Of a stretch of 64,000 nt of DNA, positions 17,933 through 26,726 are shown piece by piece. The stretch spans positions 186,001-250,000 of the forward strand of contig NZ_MWPQ01000040.1 of NCBI RefSeq assembly GCF_002028545.1. Reading direction: 5' to 3'. The stretch's first letter is position 1. Each line of letters starts with the position of its first letter. The position numbers were made by a program, and so were the translations under genes. Under the pieces are notes generated by a model. It was not told the DNA's origin, made no database searches, and saw nothing but the letters and a program-made list of their open reading frames with translations. Source of the stretch: Nitrobacter vulgaris (GTDB taxonomy: Bacteria; Pseudomonadota; Alphaproteobacteria; Rhizobiales; Xanthobacteraceae).

Positions 17933-19006
17933 ATGATAACGATTTCGAGAATTTGCCTCGCGCTCACGCTGTCATTGGAGTTTGCCTCGACTTCGATGGC
18001 CGAGGTTCAAACCAGAAAGATACCCGTGCTATCCCAGATCCTCGACGACGATGGCAACCCGGCGGAGGATATCAGCGGCATCGCGTGCCTGAACGGTCTC
18101 GGGCCGTCGCCGATTTGCCTATTGATTAACGACGAAGACAGGGAGGGGCAACTCGCGCGCTTTGGGAGTGACGGCATCTCGCCGACTGCCAGGTTCAAGC
18201 TGTTAACGAAAAGCACTCAAGCTTCTGCTCTCGGATCGCCGCCCGGCGAAAACAAATGCCCGGCAGGCGGGGATTCCTTCGACGATCTCGACGGTGAAGC
18301 CGTGGCAGCGGACAGCGCCAAAAAGGTGTTCTACGTCGCCGCATCGCACGGTTGTTCGCGCAAAAAAGGGAAATTCCGCATCTCCAGCTTCCTTCTCGCG
18401 AGAGTCGCCATGACGAACTCGGGAGACGTGGCAACGGTCGATACCACCTACCGACTTTCCGATGTGTTGAATCGCGGCGATCTCGTGCCCTTCTTCACTC
18501 ACGCTCTGAAGGAGCAGAACGGTGACAGCGACGCTTCGGGCCTGAACATCGAAGGCATCGCAGTGCACGGTTCGCGCATGTATGTCGGTTTGCGGGCTCC
18601 GCTCATCGGTGGCAAAGCTGTGATCGTCGTCGCGAACGTGGAGAACCTTTTCAAGGACGGAAAGGAGCGGCTCGCAGGACCCTTTAAGGAACCGATGCTG
18701 GTGTCACTCGGATCACATGCAGGGATAAGGGATCTGGCGGCTCTTCCGGATGGACGGCTTCTTATTCTGAGCGGACCGACACTTGACCAGGCAATCGGGT
18801 CGCAAGTTTTTCTATTTGATCCGGAAAAGCCCGAAGAAATTCCGAATCCGGTTGCCGCGATCGACGGCTCTTTGGGAAAGCCCGAAGCGATACTTTATAT
18901 CAGTCAGGATAAGTCGAACCTGAAATTTCTGGTCCTGTCGGACAGCAGCCCCAACGGATCGCCGGTTGAATACTCGGTGTTTATAGGTCCGAAAGCTCCG
19001 AGATAG
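17933..19006 (+). CDS. DUF3616 exported protein
   Basis: A 357-residue protein with an N-terminal signal-like segment (ISRICLALTLSLEF, then ASTSMA). The rest matches the DUF3616 pattern: a beta-propeller-like series with DISGIACLNG, FDDLDGEAVAAD, NIEGIAVHGSRMYVGLRAPL, HAGIRDLAALPDGRLLILSGP and GKPEAILYI. The family function is unknown; the fold resembles phytase-like or esterase-like propellers. It lies 81 bp after the GMC gene on the same strand and is probably the last gene of the cargo block. About 1.3 kb of gene-free sequence follows. Confidence 0.75.
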   Translation: MITISRICLALTLSLEFASTSMAEVQTRKIPVLSQILDDDGNPAEDISGIACLNGLGPSPICLLINDEDREGQLARFGSDGISPTARFKLLTKSTQASALGSPPGENKCPAGGDSFDDLDGEAVAADSAKKVFYVAASHGCSRKKGKFRISSFLLARVAMTNSGDVATVDTTYRLSDVLNRGDLVPFFTHALKEQNGDSDASGLNIEGIAVHGSRMYVGLRAPLIGGKAVIVVANVENLFKDGKERLAGPFKEPMLVSLGSHAGIRDLAALPDGRLLILSGPTLDQAIGSQVFLFDPEKPEEIPNPVAAIDGSLGKPEAILYISQDKSNLKFLVLSDSSPNGSPVEYSVFIGPKAPR

Positions 19007-20306
19007 ACGCCGCGATATTTACGGTCCGAAGACACGTGACGACAAGGCGTAGGGAAAATTCAGGCGTTTTCGTCATAGACGAGAAACTTTTGTGCGCCCA
19101 AAATTGACAACGCGCGTATTTTTTTCAGGGCGCCTTGTTTCTCTTGCTCGACGATTTTTGCGATCACAGTGAGTTATGATTATTGGACCTTTTAAATTTG
19201 CTTCCGAAATGTAGAAGCGATCAGAAGCACATCTGACAGGCATGGCTTCCAGCTAGAACGGCGCGGCTGCCCAAGCAACGCAACTGGTTCTTGTGGTTGG
19301 CCTAGTCACGTTGAGCTTCACTCTTCAACATCATAGTCTTCGAAAGACTCACGTGAAATCGTGTGGATGCGCGGTGCGCGTGGGCGATCGTCGTCGTCCT
19401 GGACGGGGTACGTAACCACCGCGGCGCGCGTAACCGGCTCGGCATTGGTTTACGCTCTGCGGCTTCTGCGGACGGATCGCTAGGCTCGACGTCGGTGTGA
19501 TCGATAACCTTCGGCTCTGGAAGGCGCGGGCGAATGGCGTGTCGAAGCGGTGCGGAGCGAGGCACATTTTTTTAAGACCGCGTAGGCGTAGTGACATTAA
19601 GATGTGAAGGTGGCCTCCGCGAGGGCGACCGAGGTCACGTGAGGAGCGCCGGCTGACGGCCCGAACGTCGTGTTTCCGGGCGAGTTTCTCAGGCAACTTG
19701 GGTGTCGGATCGTGGAACGCATCTAGCGCCGTTCAGCACTCGGAACTTCCAGCTAGGTGGCTAACAAGCGCCAATCCGGGCGACACCGCACAGAGCTGCT
19801 CGAAAAGGAGACCGAAGCCCGCACGTGTTCCCTCGGCATCGGCCAGTGCGCGCCGCAGGCACATCGTAGTAGATCGATCACGCAATGCCCGCGGCGGTAG
19901 GGGCTTCATACTCCTGAACCACATCTGCAGCGCCCCCGAGTGGCCGGGCTTTCGGAGAAGCCCATGCTGAGACGCCGATTTCTAAGCCTTGTGTTAAGCG
20001 CCGAGTCGCTCGGGCGTTTCTGGGAGGCGAGGCGCTTCACGGCTGGCCAAGCGCCACGGCCTTTGCTCAATCCGGTCCGTATTATTTGGGTCGAGGACAA
20101 AGCCGGAGCGCTGCGACGGGGGGCAATCAACTTTGCTTACCTGTCCGGCACCAAGGGCCCGCTCCAACGCTTTGAGACACGCCGGTCAAAATAAATAATG
20201 GCAGCTCCAGCCAACGGAATAGCTGGGCGCATCAGTGACCTGAATAGGTGACAACTGTCGCGCTGCGATTCACCATGACTAGTTGATCAACGTCGAATAA
20301 GTTCTC
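19007..20306. other. Gene-free stretch holding one recognised remnant
   Basis: Apart from the terminase-like remnant at 19319-19550, no feature is supported. The part from 19007 to 19300 is relatively AT-rich. Frames at 19640-20200 are short and have no family resemblance. It marks the seam between the two metal blocks. Confidence 0.4.
19319..19550 (-). pseudogene. Remnant of a terminase-small-subunit-like gene (3' part)
   Basis: A diverged partial copy of the C-terminal coding part of the gene at 29681-30400, in the same orientation. The longest shared protein piece is RHAIRPRLPEPKVIDHT, and the DNA matches closely over 19319-19550 versus 29684-29937, with small deletions including about 23 bp near the left-strand end (GTGTC then GAAGCGG). 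No start or N-terminal domain remains. Together the two copies bracket the copper/silver module as a direct repeat. Confidence 0.7.
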
Positions 20307-20570
20307 TTAGTGCTCGTTTTTCTTCCTTCGATTCTTTGATGTGGGATCCTGTTTCATGCGGCTGCCTTCCGCGTCGGTCGGTAAGCCGCTTTGTGGATGA
20401 GAATGAGGACCACTGTGTACTCCCCTGGCGGTGTTGGCGCCCTGCTCGCCGACCGTGGGCACGCCGCTTCGTGGACTAGCACCAGCATCGACGTTGCCAG
20501 CGAACGAAGCGGAAGCCGAGCCAAAAGCCAAACCGGCGACAAGGGTAGCTACCGAAACTGCGTTTTTCAT
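20307..20570 (-). CDS. Small exported protein downstream of cusA
   Basis: An 87-residue protein with a signal peptide (MKNAVSVATLVAGLAFGSAS, cleavage near SFA|GN). The mature part is short, hydrophilic and low-complexity: Gly/Ser/Pro with HSGPHSHPQSG and a basic Lys/Arg-rich C-terminus. The ATG at 20570 has GGAG 6 bp upstream. No family is recognised. It lies about 200 bp downstream of cusA on the same strand; the His-containing mature region could bind metal, but that is only suggested by context. Confidence 0.55.
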   Translation of the reverse strand: MKNAVSVATLVAGLAFGSASASFAGNVDAGASPRSGVPTVGEQGANTARGVHSGPHSHPQSGLPTDAEGSRMKQDPTSKNRRKKNEH

Positions 20571-20766
20571 CACTTACTCCATGTCGGTTTTGCCGGCAAA
20601 TATAGCACGGACGCTTTGCGTTCACACCATTTATATTCAGGCTATCGTAGAACTGCGGCGGCCTATCGCGTCAGATTCACTCCGCAAAAAAGACCGCCAT
20701 GTTCATGGCAAGTCCTTTGGTCGCATGTCTGTTCATGTGGTCATCTGTTTTCATTCGGTTCCCCAC

Positions 20767-23700
20767 TCATGCCGCCTTTGGTAGGTTTTGGGGAGTACCA
20801 TTCGACAGCGTGTCGGCGGCCTTGCCGTGGCGGGGCAGTCCGCGCCCCTTCGCGAGACCGAAGATCGCCGGAATCACGATGAGGGTGAGGAGCGTCGATG
20901 AGGTCATCCCGCCGATCATCGGCGCCGCGATGTGCTGCATTATCTCCGATCCGGTGCCGCTGCTCCACATGATAGGCAGAAGGCCCGCCATGATGGCAAC
21001 CACCGTCATCATCTTGGGGCGAACACGCTCGACAGCGCCCGACATGATGGCATCGTGGAGATCTTGCCGAGTCAACATTCGGCCCTCGGCGTCGCGCCTA
21101 GCCTTCATCTCGGCAAGGGCTTGATCGAGGTAAATAAGCATCACGACGCCCGTCTCGGCCGCGACGCCAGCGAGCGCGATAAAGCCCACGGCGACGGCGA
21201 CGGACAAATTGAAGCCGAGCAACCACATCATCCAAAGTCCGCCGACCAGAGCAAAGGGCAGCGAGAGCATGACGATAAGGGTCTCAGTCATTGCCCCAAA
21301 GTTTAGGTACAGCAGCAGGAAGATGACCGCGAGCGTGACGGGGATCACGATCTTTAAGCGAGCGGCAGCCCTCTGCAGATATTCGTATTGACCGCTCCAG
21401 ACCACATAGTAACCGGCGGGAAACTGGATGTTCTCGGTAACGGCGCGCTGAGCGTCGGCGACATAGCTGCCCAGGTCCCGATCACGGACGTCGAGGTATA
21501 TGTAGGTCGCGAGCTGTCCGTTCTCGGTTCGGATTGACGTCGGTCCCCGCGCCGGCTCAACCTTGGCGACTTCGCCGAGCGGCACGGCGCCGCCTGCGGG
21601 CATCGGCACCAGGATGTCGGTAGCGATAGCTTTTGGATTGTCCCTGAGATCGCGCGGGTAGCGCATGTTCACCGTGAAGCGCTGCCGGCCCTCCACAGTC
21701 GTGGTCACCGTCTGCCCACCAAGGGCGGCCGCGATGGTGTCCTGGACGTCCTGGACCAGGATCCCGTAACGGGCAAGTGCCTCGCGGTCCGGGATGATTT
21801 CGAGATAGTACCCGCCGATGCCCCGTTCGGCGTAGGCCGACGATGTGCCGGCCACAGTTTTGATGACGCTCTCGATCTGCTTGGCTAGGCGGTCTATCTC
21901 GACCAGATCTGTGCCCATAACCTTGATGCCGACCGGCGTGCGGATGCCGGTGGATAGCATGTCGATGCGGGCCTTGATCGGCATTGTCCAAGCATTCGAG
22001 ACGCCGGGGAATTGCAGCGCCTTGTCCATCTCGGAGACCAGGCCGTCGAGGGTCACGCCGGGTCGCCACTGCTGTTTCGGCTTCAGGTTGACCACCGTCT
22101 CGAACATCTCGGTCGGCGCCGGATCCGTCGCGGTCGCGGCGCGTCCTGCCTTTCCATAGACCGAGGCGACCTCCGGGAATGACTTGATGATCCGATCCTG
22201 CGTCTGCATTAGTTCGGCCGCTTTGGTGATAGAGATGCCGGGCAAAGTGGTCGGCATGTACAGCAGCGTGCCCTCGTTGAGCGTCGGCATGAATTCGGTG
22301 CCGAGCTGCCGTGCTGGCCAGATCGTGATGGCCAGTACCGCTACAGCCGCCAGGATCACCATGGTCTTCGCCCGCAGCACGGCCTTGATCACGGGCCGGT
22401 AGATCCAGATCAGGAAGCGGTTGATGAAATTCCTATGCTCCGGAACGATCCTGCCGCGGACGAAGATCACCATCAGCGCCGGCACCAGGGTCACTGACAG
22501 CAGGGCCGCGGCGGCCATTGCGAACGTCTTGGTGAACGCGAGCGGGCTGAACAGCCGACCTTCCTGCGATTCTAGAGTGAAAATTGGCATGAACGACACA
22601 GTGATGATCAAGAGGCTGAAGAACAGTGCCGGCCCTACCTCGGACGCCGCGTCGATCAGGACCTGGACCCGCGATTGCTCGGGCTCGGCCCGTTCGAGGT
22701 GCTTATGGGCGTTCTCGATCATGACGATGGCGGCGTCCACCATTGCACCAATAGCGATCGCGATGCCGCCGAGGCTCATGATATTGGATCCTAGCCCCAA
22801 CAGCTTCATGGCGCCGAATGCCATCAGCACGCCGACCGGCAGCATGAGGATCGCGACCAGTGCGCTGCGGACATGCAGCAGAAACACGATGCAGACCAGC
22901 GCGACGACGATGCTTTCTTCGAACAGCGTATGCTTGAGCGTGTCGATGGCGGAGTAGATCAGGTTCGATCGATCGTAGACCGGCACGATCTCGACGGACT
23001 TCGGTAGACTGCTCGCGATCTCCTTAAAGCGCTTCTTGACGTTCTCGATCACGTCGAGAGCGTTGACGCCAAAGCGCTGCAGCACGATGCCGCTCGCGAC
23101 CTCGCCCTCGCCATTGAGTTCGGCGATGCCCCGCCGCTCGTCCGGGCCGAGCTCGACATGGGCTACGTCCCGCAGCAGCACGGGTGTGCCGTTGCTTGTC
23201 TTCAGCACGATGTTGCCGAGATCGTTGATGTTCTTAATGTACCCCCGGCCGCGGATCACGTACTCGAACTCCGAGAGCTCGACGGTGCGGCCGCCGACGT
23301 CGGCGTTGCTAGAACGGATTGCGTCGCGGATCTTCTGCAAGCTGATGCCGCGATCGCGCATCCGCTGCGGGTCAAGGACGACGTTGTACTGCTTGACGAA
23401 GCCGCCGATGCTGGCGACCTCGGCCACGCCTTCCGCCTTAGCCAGCGCGAACTTCAGGTTCCAGTCCTGAATGGTGCGCGTGTCCGCCAGGTTCAATTCC
23501 TTGGACATGACGGCGTACTGGTACACCCAGCCGACGCCGGTCGCATCGGGGCCGATCGTCGGCGTGATGCCTGCCGGAAGTCTCGAGGCGGCGCCGTTCA
23601 GAAACTCCATGACGCGCGACCGCGCCCAGTAGATATCAGTGCCGTCCTCGAAGATCACGTAAACGAACGACACGCCGAAGAAAGAGAAGCCGCGCACCAC

Positions 23701-23940
23701 CTTGGACTTCGGCACCGTCAGCATGGCCGTCGTCAGAGGGTACGTGACCTGGTCCTCAATGACTTGAGGCGCCTGGCCGGGGTACTCAGTGTAGACGATG
23801 ACCTGCGTGTCGGAGAGATCGGGGATTGCGTCCAGCGGAAGATGAACAAGTGCATACAGGCCGGCGGCTGCCGCGAAACCAGTGCCGAACAGCACCAGCA
23901 CCAGGTTGCGGGCCGACCAGGCGATGATGCGGGCAATCAT
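20767..23940 (-). CDS. cusA: Cu/Ag efflux RND pump, CusA type
   Basis: A 1057-residue inner-membrane HME-RND transporter that exports Cu(I) and Ag(I) from the periplasm or cytoplasm by proton antiport. It begins IARIIAWSARNLVLVL and has the TM4 motif GAMVDAAIVMIENAHKHLE. All three CusA metal-binding methionines are present in context: LLYMPTTLPGIS, PTEMFETVVNL and ARIDMLSTGIRTP. Length matches CusA. The start overlaps the cusB stop by 4 bp (ATGA), so the two are translationally coupled. No CusC channel gene or CusF is adjacent. It is clearly diverged from the pump at 7004-10123. Confidence 0.93.
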   Translation of the reverse strand: MIARIIAWSARNLVLVLFGTGFAAAAGLYALVHLPLDAIPDLSDTQVIVYTEYPGQAPQVIEDQVTYPLTTAMLTVPKSKVVRGFSFFGVSFVYVIFEDGTDIYWARSRVMEFLNGAASRLPAGITPTIGPDATGVGWVYQYAVMSKELNLADTRTIQDWNLKFALAKAEGVAEVASIGGFVKQYNVVLDPQRMRDRGISLQKIRDAIRSSNADVGGRTVELSEFEYVIRGRGYIKNINDLGNIVLKTSNGTPVLLRDVAHVELGPDERRGIAELNGEGEVASGIVLQRFGVNALDVIENVKKRFKEIASSLPKSVEIVPVYDRSNLIYSAIDTLKHTLFEESIVVALVCIVFLLHVRSALVAILMLPVGVLMAFGAMKLLGLGSNIMSLGGIAIAIGAMVDAAIVMIENAHKHLERAEPEQSRVQVLIDAASEVGPALFFSLLIITVSFMPIFTLESQEGRLFSPLAFTKTFAMAAAALLSVTLVPALMVIFVRGRIVPEHRNFINRFLIWIYRPVIKAVLRAKTMVILAAVAVLAITIWPARQLGTEFMPTLNEGTLLYMPTTLPGISITKAAELMQTQDRIIKSFPEVASVYGKAGRAATATDPAPTEMFETVVNLKPKQQWRPGVTLDGLVSEMDKALQFPGVSNAWTMPIKARIDMLSTGIRTPVGIKVMGTDLVEIDRLAKQIESVIKTVAGTSSAYAERGIGGYYLEIIPDREALARYGILVQDVQDTIAAALGGQTVTTTVEGRQRFTVNMRYPRDLRDNPKAIATDILVPMPAGGAVPLGEVAKVEPARGPTSIRTENGQLATYIYLDVRDRDLGSYVADAQRAVTENIQFPAGYYVVWSGQYEYLQRAAARLKIVIPVTLAVIFLLLYLNFGAMTETLIVMLSLPFALVGGLWMMWLLGFNLSVAVAVGFIALAGVAAETGVVMLIYLDQALAEMKARRDAEGRMLTRQDLHDAIMSGAVERVRPKMMTVVAIMAGLLPIMWSSGTGSEIMQHIAAPMIGGMTSSTLLTLIVIPAIFGLAKGRGLPRHGKAADTLSNGTPQNLPKAA

Positions 23941-25358
23941 TTATGATCTCCCATCGCGTAACCTGACGCGCCGTTCGATGGCTGCTGCGTCGCCTCAGCG
24001 AAACCTTTGAGCGCGGCCTTCAGATTGCTTTCCGCGTCGATCAGGAAGTTGGCCGAGGTGACTACCGCCTCGCCCGCGGCAAGGCCGTCTCTGATCTCGA
24101 TGAAGCCGCCGCCGCGACGGCCGACCTTCACTGCCCGCGGTTCGAAACGCCCCTCGCCCTTATCGACCAGAACGGCCTGGCGGCTGCCGGTATCAAGCAC
24201 GGAGTTCTCCGGCACCGCCAGCACCGGCGCACCATCCGCGGTGTCGATGTCGGCATCGATGTACATGTCGGGCAGCAGCGCGAAGTCCGGGTTGTCCAGC
24301 TCGATCCGGACGCGGGCCGTGCGGGTGTCGCGGTTCACCTGAGGATAGATGACAGAGATCTTTCCCGAGAAGGTTCGGCCCGAGAAGCTGCGGGCGCGTA
24401 TCGAAACCGGCTGGCCGACCTCGATGCTGCCGAGATCCCGTTCGGCAACATCGACCAAAGCCCAGACCGCCGAGATGTCAGCGATCCGGAACAGCACGTC
24501 GCCCGGATTGGCCCGCATCCCCTCGATGGCGTTGCGCTCCAGCACGATGCCGTCCCGTGGCGACGACCAGCGCACGGTCACTGGCGCAACATGGGACTTG
24601 TCAATTTCGGAGATGACCTGCTCTGGCACGGCAAGGTTTGTCAGCCGTTGCCGCGACCCGTTCCTATACCTCTCTACGCGGCCCACCGTATCTGAGGTGA
24701 TCGTCGCCAGATAATCTGCCGCCGCGGAGGCAACCGCCGAACTGTAGATCTCCATCAGCGGCTGCCCCGCCTTCACGAGGGTGCCGGTGGTCACGTCGGC
24801 GACCTTTTGTACGAAGCTTTCGGCGCGCATCGCGATCACGGAGACACGGCGTTCGTCGAGCTGGATTGTGCCGGGAGCCTTGATTGAGACACGGATCGGG
24901 AGCCGTTCGGCAGGCTCCGACTTCACTCCCGTGCGCTGGATCTTGCCGGGCGATAGTTTGATGCTGCCGTCGTCGGTGTTATCGCCTTCGTAGACGGCAA
25001 CGTAGTCCATCCCCATCGAATCCTTCTTCGGTACTGGGGACGTATCCGGCAGGCCCATGGGATTGCGGTAGTACATAACCTTTCGCGACGTATCCACCTG
25101 CTGCTTCGGCTTGATGGGGTCTAGGATAGCCTTGTCGTCGTCGTAGACCGGCAGGTAGTCCCGCCCGCCGTCATTCTTCTTAGGACCTGCCGACCAGAGC
25201 GGCACCCCGTCAGGATCGCGATAATAGAGCGGAGTTCGGTCCGTGGCCGCCGCGGTGGTCGCGTATACGGACCAGTGTTCGCCGGCCCAGTACCAGAAGC
25301 TGCCGAAGGCGAGACCGCCGGTCAGTGCGAGTGCCGTCAGAAGACGCTGCGTGTTCAT
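23937..25358 (-). CDS. cusB: Cu/Ag efflux periplasmic adaptor, CusB type
   Basis: A 473-residue membrane-fusion protein with an N-terminal signal anchor (LLTALALTGGLAFGSFWYWA). It carries two copies of the heavy-metal-binding motif: YYRDPDGVPLWSAGPKKNDG with DYLPVYDDD, and YYRNPMGLPDTSPVPKKDSM with DYVAVYEGD (residues about 45-125). The adaptor core follows: barrel (GIKAPGTIQLDERR region), lipoyl/helical hairpin with AGQPLMEIYS, the second lipoyl half SPRDGIVLERNAIEGMRANP, and the C-terminal DIADGAPVLAVPENSVLDTG domain. It forms the periplasmic part of the CusA complex and may deliver metal to it. Confidence 0.9.
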   Translation of the reverse strand: MNTQRLLTALALTGGLAFGSFWYWAGEHWSVYATTAAATDRTPLYYRDPDGVPLWSAGPKKNDGGRDYLPVYDDDKAILDPIKPKQQVDTSRKVMYYRNPMGLPDTSPVPKKDSMGMDYVAVYEGDNTDDGSIKLSPGKIQRTGVKSEPAERLPIRVSIKAPGTIQLDERRVSVIAMRAESFVQKVADVTTGTLVKAGQPLMEIYSSAVASAAADYLATITSDTVGRVERYRNGSRQRLTNLAVPEQVISEIDKSHVAPVTVRWSSPRDGIVLERNAIEGMRANPGDVLFRIADISAVWALVDVAERDLGSIEVGQPVSIRARSFSGRTFSGKISVIYPQVNRDTRTARVRIELDNPDFALLPDMYIDADIDTADGAPVLAVPENSVLDTGSRQAVLVDKGEGRFEPRAVKVGRRGGGFIEIRDGLAAGEAVVTSANFLIDAESNLKAALKGFAEATQQPSNGASGYAMGDHK

Positions 25359-25410
25359 GGCGTTATCCAGCGCGCCTGGCGCGCATTATGTGAATCGGAA
25401 AGAGGACTGC

Positions 25411-25431
25411 GGGCGCCGTCGAGCGGCGCCC
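25411..25431 (-). terminator. Intercistronic hairpin between fixH-like gene and cusB
   Basis: GGGCGCCG and CGGCGCCC form a perfect 8-bp GC stem around a 5-base loop. It sits between the stop of the FixH-like gene (25438) and the start of cusB (25358). It has no T-run, so it may be an RNA-processing or stability element that sets different levels for the two parts of the operon. Confidence 0.5.
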
Positions 25432-25437
25432 AGAGGC

Positions 25438-25830
25438 TCACTTGGTCGCCTTGACAATCACCTTGCCGGTGACGGTCTCCGACTCGCCCTGCACCTTCGC
25501 GGAGAGCGTCACCTGATATCGGCCGGCCATCGGCAGGTCCGTCTTGAAGGCGTAGACCCCCGGCTCCTTCCAGGGCAGCGGTGCGACCGGCGACTCCATC
25601 TCCGCCATACCGTCGGGAGCCATATCGACGCGGGTCTTGAAGATGACTGCGTCCGACACCGGCTTGCTAGTCTGCTTATTGGTCAGGCGGACGGCGAGCG
25701 TGACGTCGTCGCCCTTCTTCATCTCCGGTTTGACCGGCTCGAAAGAGTAGTCGCCGGCGCCTGCTATGGCGGCAGAAGCGGCAAGTGAAAGGGTGGCGGC
25801 AACAGCCGCGGTCGTGAATTTGGAAAGCAT
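25438..25830 (-). CDS. FixH/YtkA-like periplasmic protein
   Basis: A 130-residue exported protein. The signal peptide MLSKFTTAAVAATLSLAASA is cleaved after AIA; the mature part is an immunoglobulin-like beta domain of the FixH/YtkA type (KPEMKKGDDVTLAVRLTNKQ, VIFKTRVDMAPDGMAEMESP, GVYAFKTDLPMAGRYQVTLS). Relatives occur beside CusAB and in cytochrome oxidase copper-assembly loci. Several Met residues (VDMAPDGMAEM) could bind Cu(I) or Ag(I). A role as periplasmic copper chaperone for CusAB is inferred. The ATG at 25830 is chosen from the signal peptide; the frame is open far upstream without coding character. Confidence 0.75.
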   Translation of the reverse strand: MLSKFTTAAVAATLSLAASAAIAGAGDYSFEPVKPEMKKGDDVTLAVRLTNKQTSKPVSDAVIFKTRVDMAPDGMAEMESPVAPLPWKEPGVYAFKTDLPMAGRYQVTLSAKVQGESETVTGKVIVKATK

Positions 25831-25927
25831 GGTCTTGTCCTCATAATTGATCTCCCGCCGTGGCGCTTCTAGAGCCCGCACGTCAGTCGTCTGCGCGAGC
25901 AAGCGTGCGCGCGCGGATTTTGCGAGA

Positions 25928-26296
25928 TCAGCTTCGAGGAGGTCGGAAGGGAGGACTGCCGCCGCAGGAGGACAGGACCTGATCGACGGGAATGGCGATC
26001 TCTGCCGCGGCGACAGCGAAAAGTGCGAGTGCACCAGCACGAACGTCGCCGATCGCGAAGGCTCCGCCAATGCAGCAGAAACCCAGCCCGCACTTGCCGT
26101 CCTTGTGCGACATCGTTCCCTGCATGTTGTCCGAACAGCAATCGTCCATCGACATGTCGGCGTGATCTGCCATGTGCATGGCATTCTGCAGGTTGTTCGA
26201 CGACATCGGGTGACCGACGGCTGCCGATGCGCCGAGCGGCAGTATTGCCAGCGAGATGGCGATCGCGAGTGCAACGATGGTGCGGACGAGCCGCAT
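25928..26296 (-). CDS. Cys/His/Met-rich exported protein
   Basis: A 122-residue protein. A signal peptide (MRLVRTIVALAIAISLAILP, cleavage near ASA) precedes a metal-binding-looking stretch at residues 28-80: NAMHMADHADMSMDDCCSDN, GTMSHKDGKCG and FCCIGG. A hydrophobic segment follows (GALALFAVAAAEIAI). The Met, His and Cys density is typical of periplasmic copper-sensing or copper-buffering proteins of this kind of operon. It is the first gene of the cus operon on the minus strand, about 100 bp upstream of the FixH-like gene. No named family is recognised with certainty. Confidence 0.65.
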   Translation of the reverse strand: MRLVRTIVALAIAISLAILPLGASAAVGHPMSSNNLQNAMHMADHADMSMDDCCSDNMQGTMSHKDGKCGLGFCCIGGAFAIGDVRAGALALFAVAAAEIAIPVDQVLSSCGGSPPFRPPRS

Positions 26297-26395
26297 CGAC
26301 TACTTACCTTTCAGGGGCCGACCGAGCTTGAGTAGCATATTTAGGCGAGGACCGCAGTCTTTGATCCGCTCAAGCATTTGTGACCACCGCCATCG

Positions 26396-26671
26396 TTACC
26401 TATCCACCCGACCTACCACGTCCATCAGTTCGGCGATCTTGCGGCGCTGATCGGCTTTGTCGCCGCTGTTGATGGCGTGTTCCACGCAATGGGCCACGTG
26501 ATCCTTAAGGATCTCTTCTTCAACCCGCCTGAGGGCGGCACGGACCGCCGAGATCTGCGTGACGATATCGATGCAGTACCGGTCCTCATTAACCATTTTC
26601 GCAAGGCCACGAACTTGGCCTTCGATGCGGTTCAAGCGTTTCTGGCACGAAGCCTTGATGTCGTTCCTCAT
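26396..26671 (-). CDS. csoR: CsoR-family metal-responsive repressor
   Basis: A 91-residue all-helical DNA-binding repressor of the CsoR/RcnR family. The N-terminal basic helix ([20 protein letters not shown]) is characteristic. The copper ligands of CsoR are present: Cys33 in DRYCIDIV, and His58 and Cys62 in [11 protein letters not shown]. This is the H-x3-C arrangement of copper sensors, not that of nickel-type RcnR. Apo-repressor binds DNA; Cu(I) releases it. It is divergent from the copper ATPase, and a pseudo-palindrome at 26680-26697 between the two starts is the likely operator. It probably controls the ATPase and its own gene, and possibly the cus genes. Confidence 0.88.
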   Translation of the reverse strand: MRNDIKASCQKRLNRIEGQVRGLAKMVNEDRYCIDIVTQISAVRAALRRVEEEILKDHVAHCVEHAINSGDKADQRRKIAELMDVVGRVDR

Positions 26672-26679
26672 GGCTCATA

Positions 26680-26697
26680 TATACCCCCACAGGGTAC
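26680..26697. promoter_or_regulatory. Candidate CsoR operator
   Basis: TATACCCCCACAGGGTAC is a GC-centred pseudo-palindrome with half-sites TACCC and GGGTA, the form of known CsoR operators. It lies in the 55-bp divergent gap between csoR and the copper ATPase, so it could repress both. Confidence 0.6.
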
Positions 26698-26726
26698 ATT
26701 CCGCAAGAGATGATATGGAGTCGCAG

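Noticed and set aside
23158-23946. 262-codon plus-strand frame
   Set aside because: Antisense to the N-terminal part of cusA.
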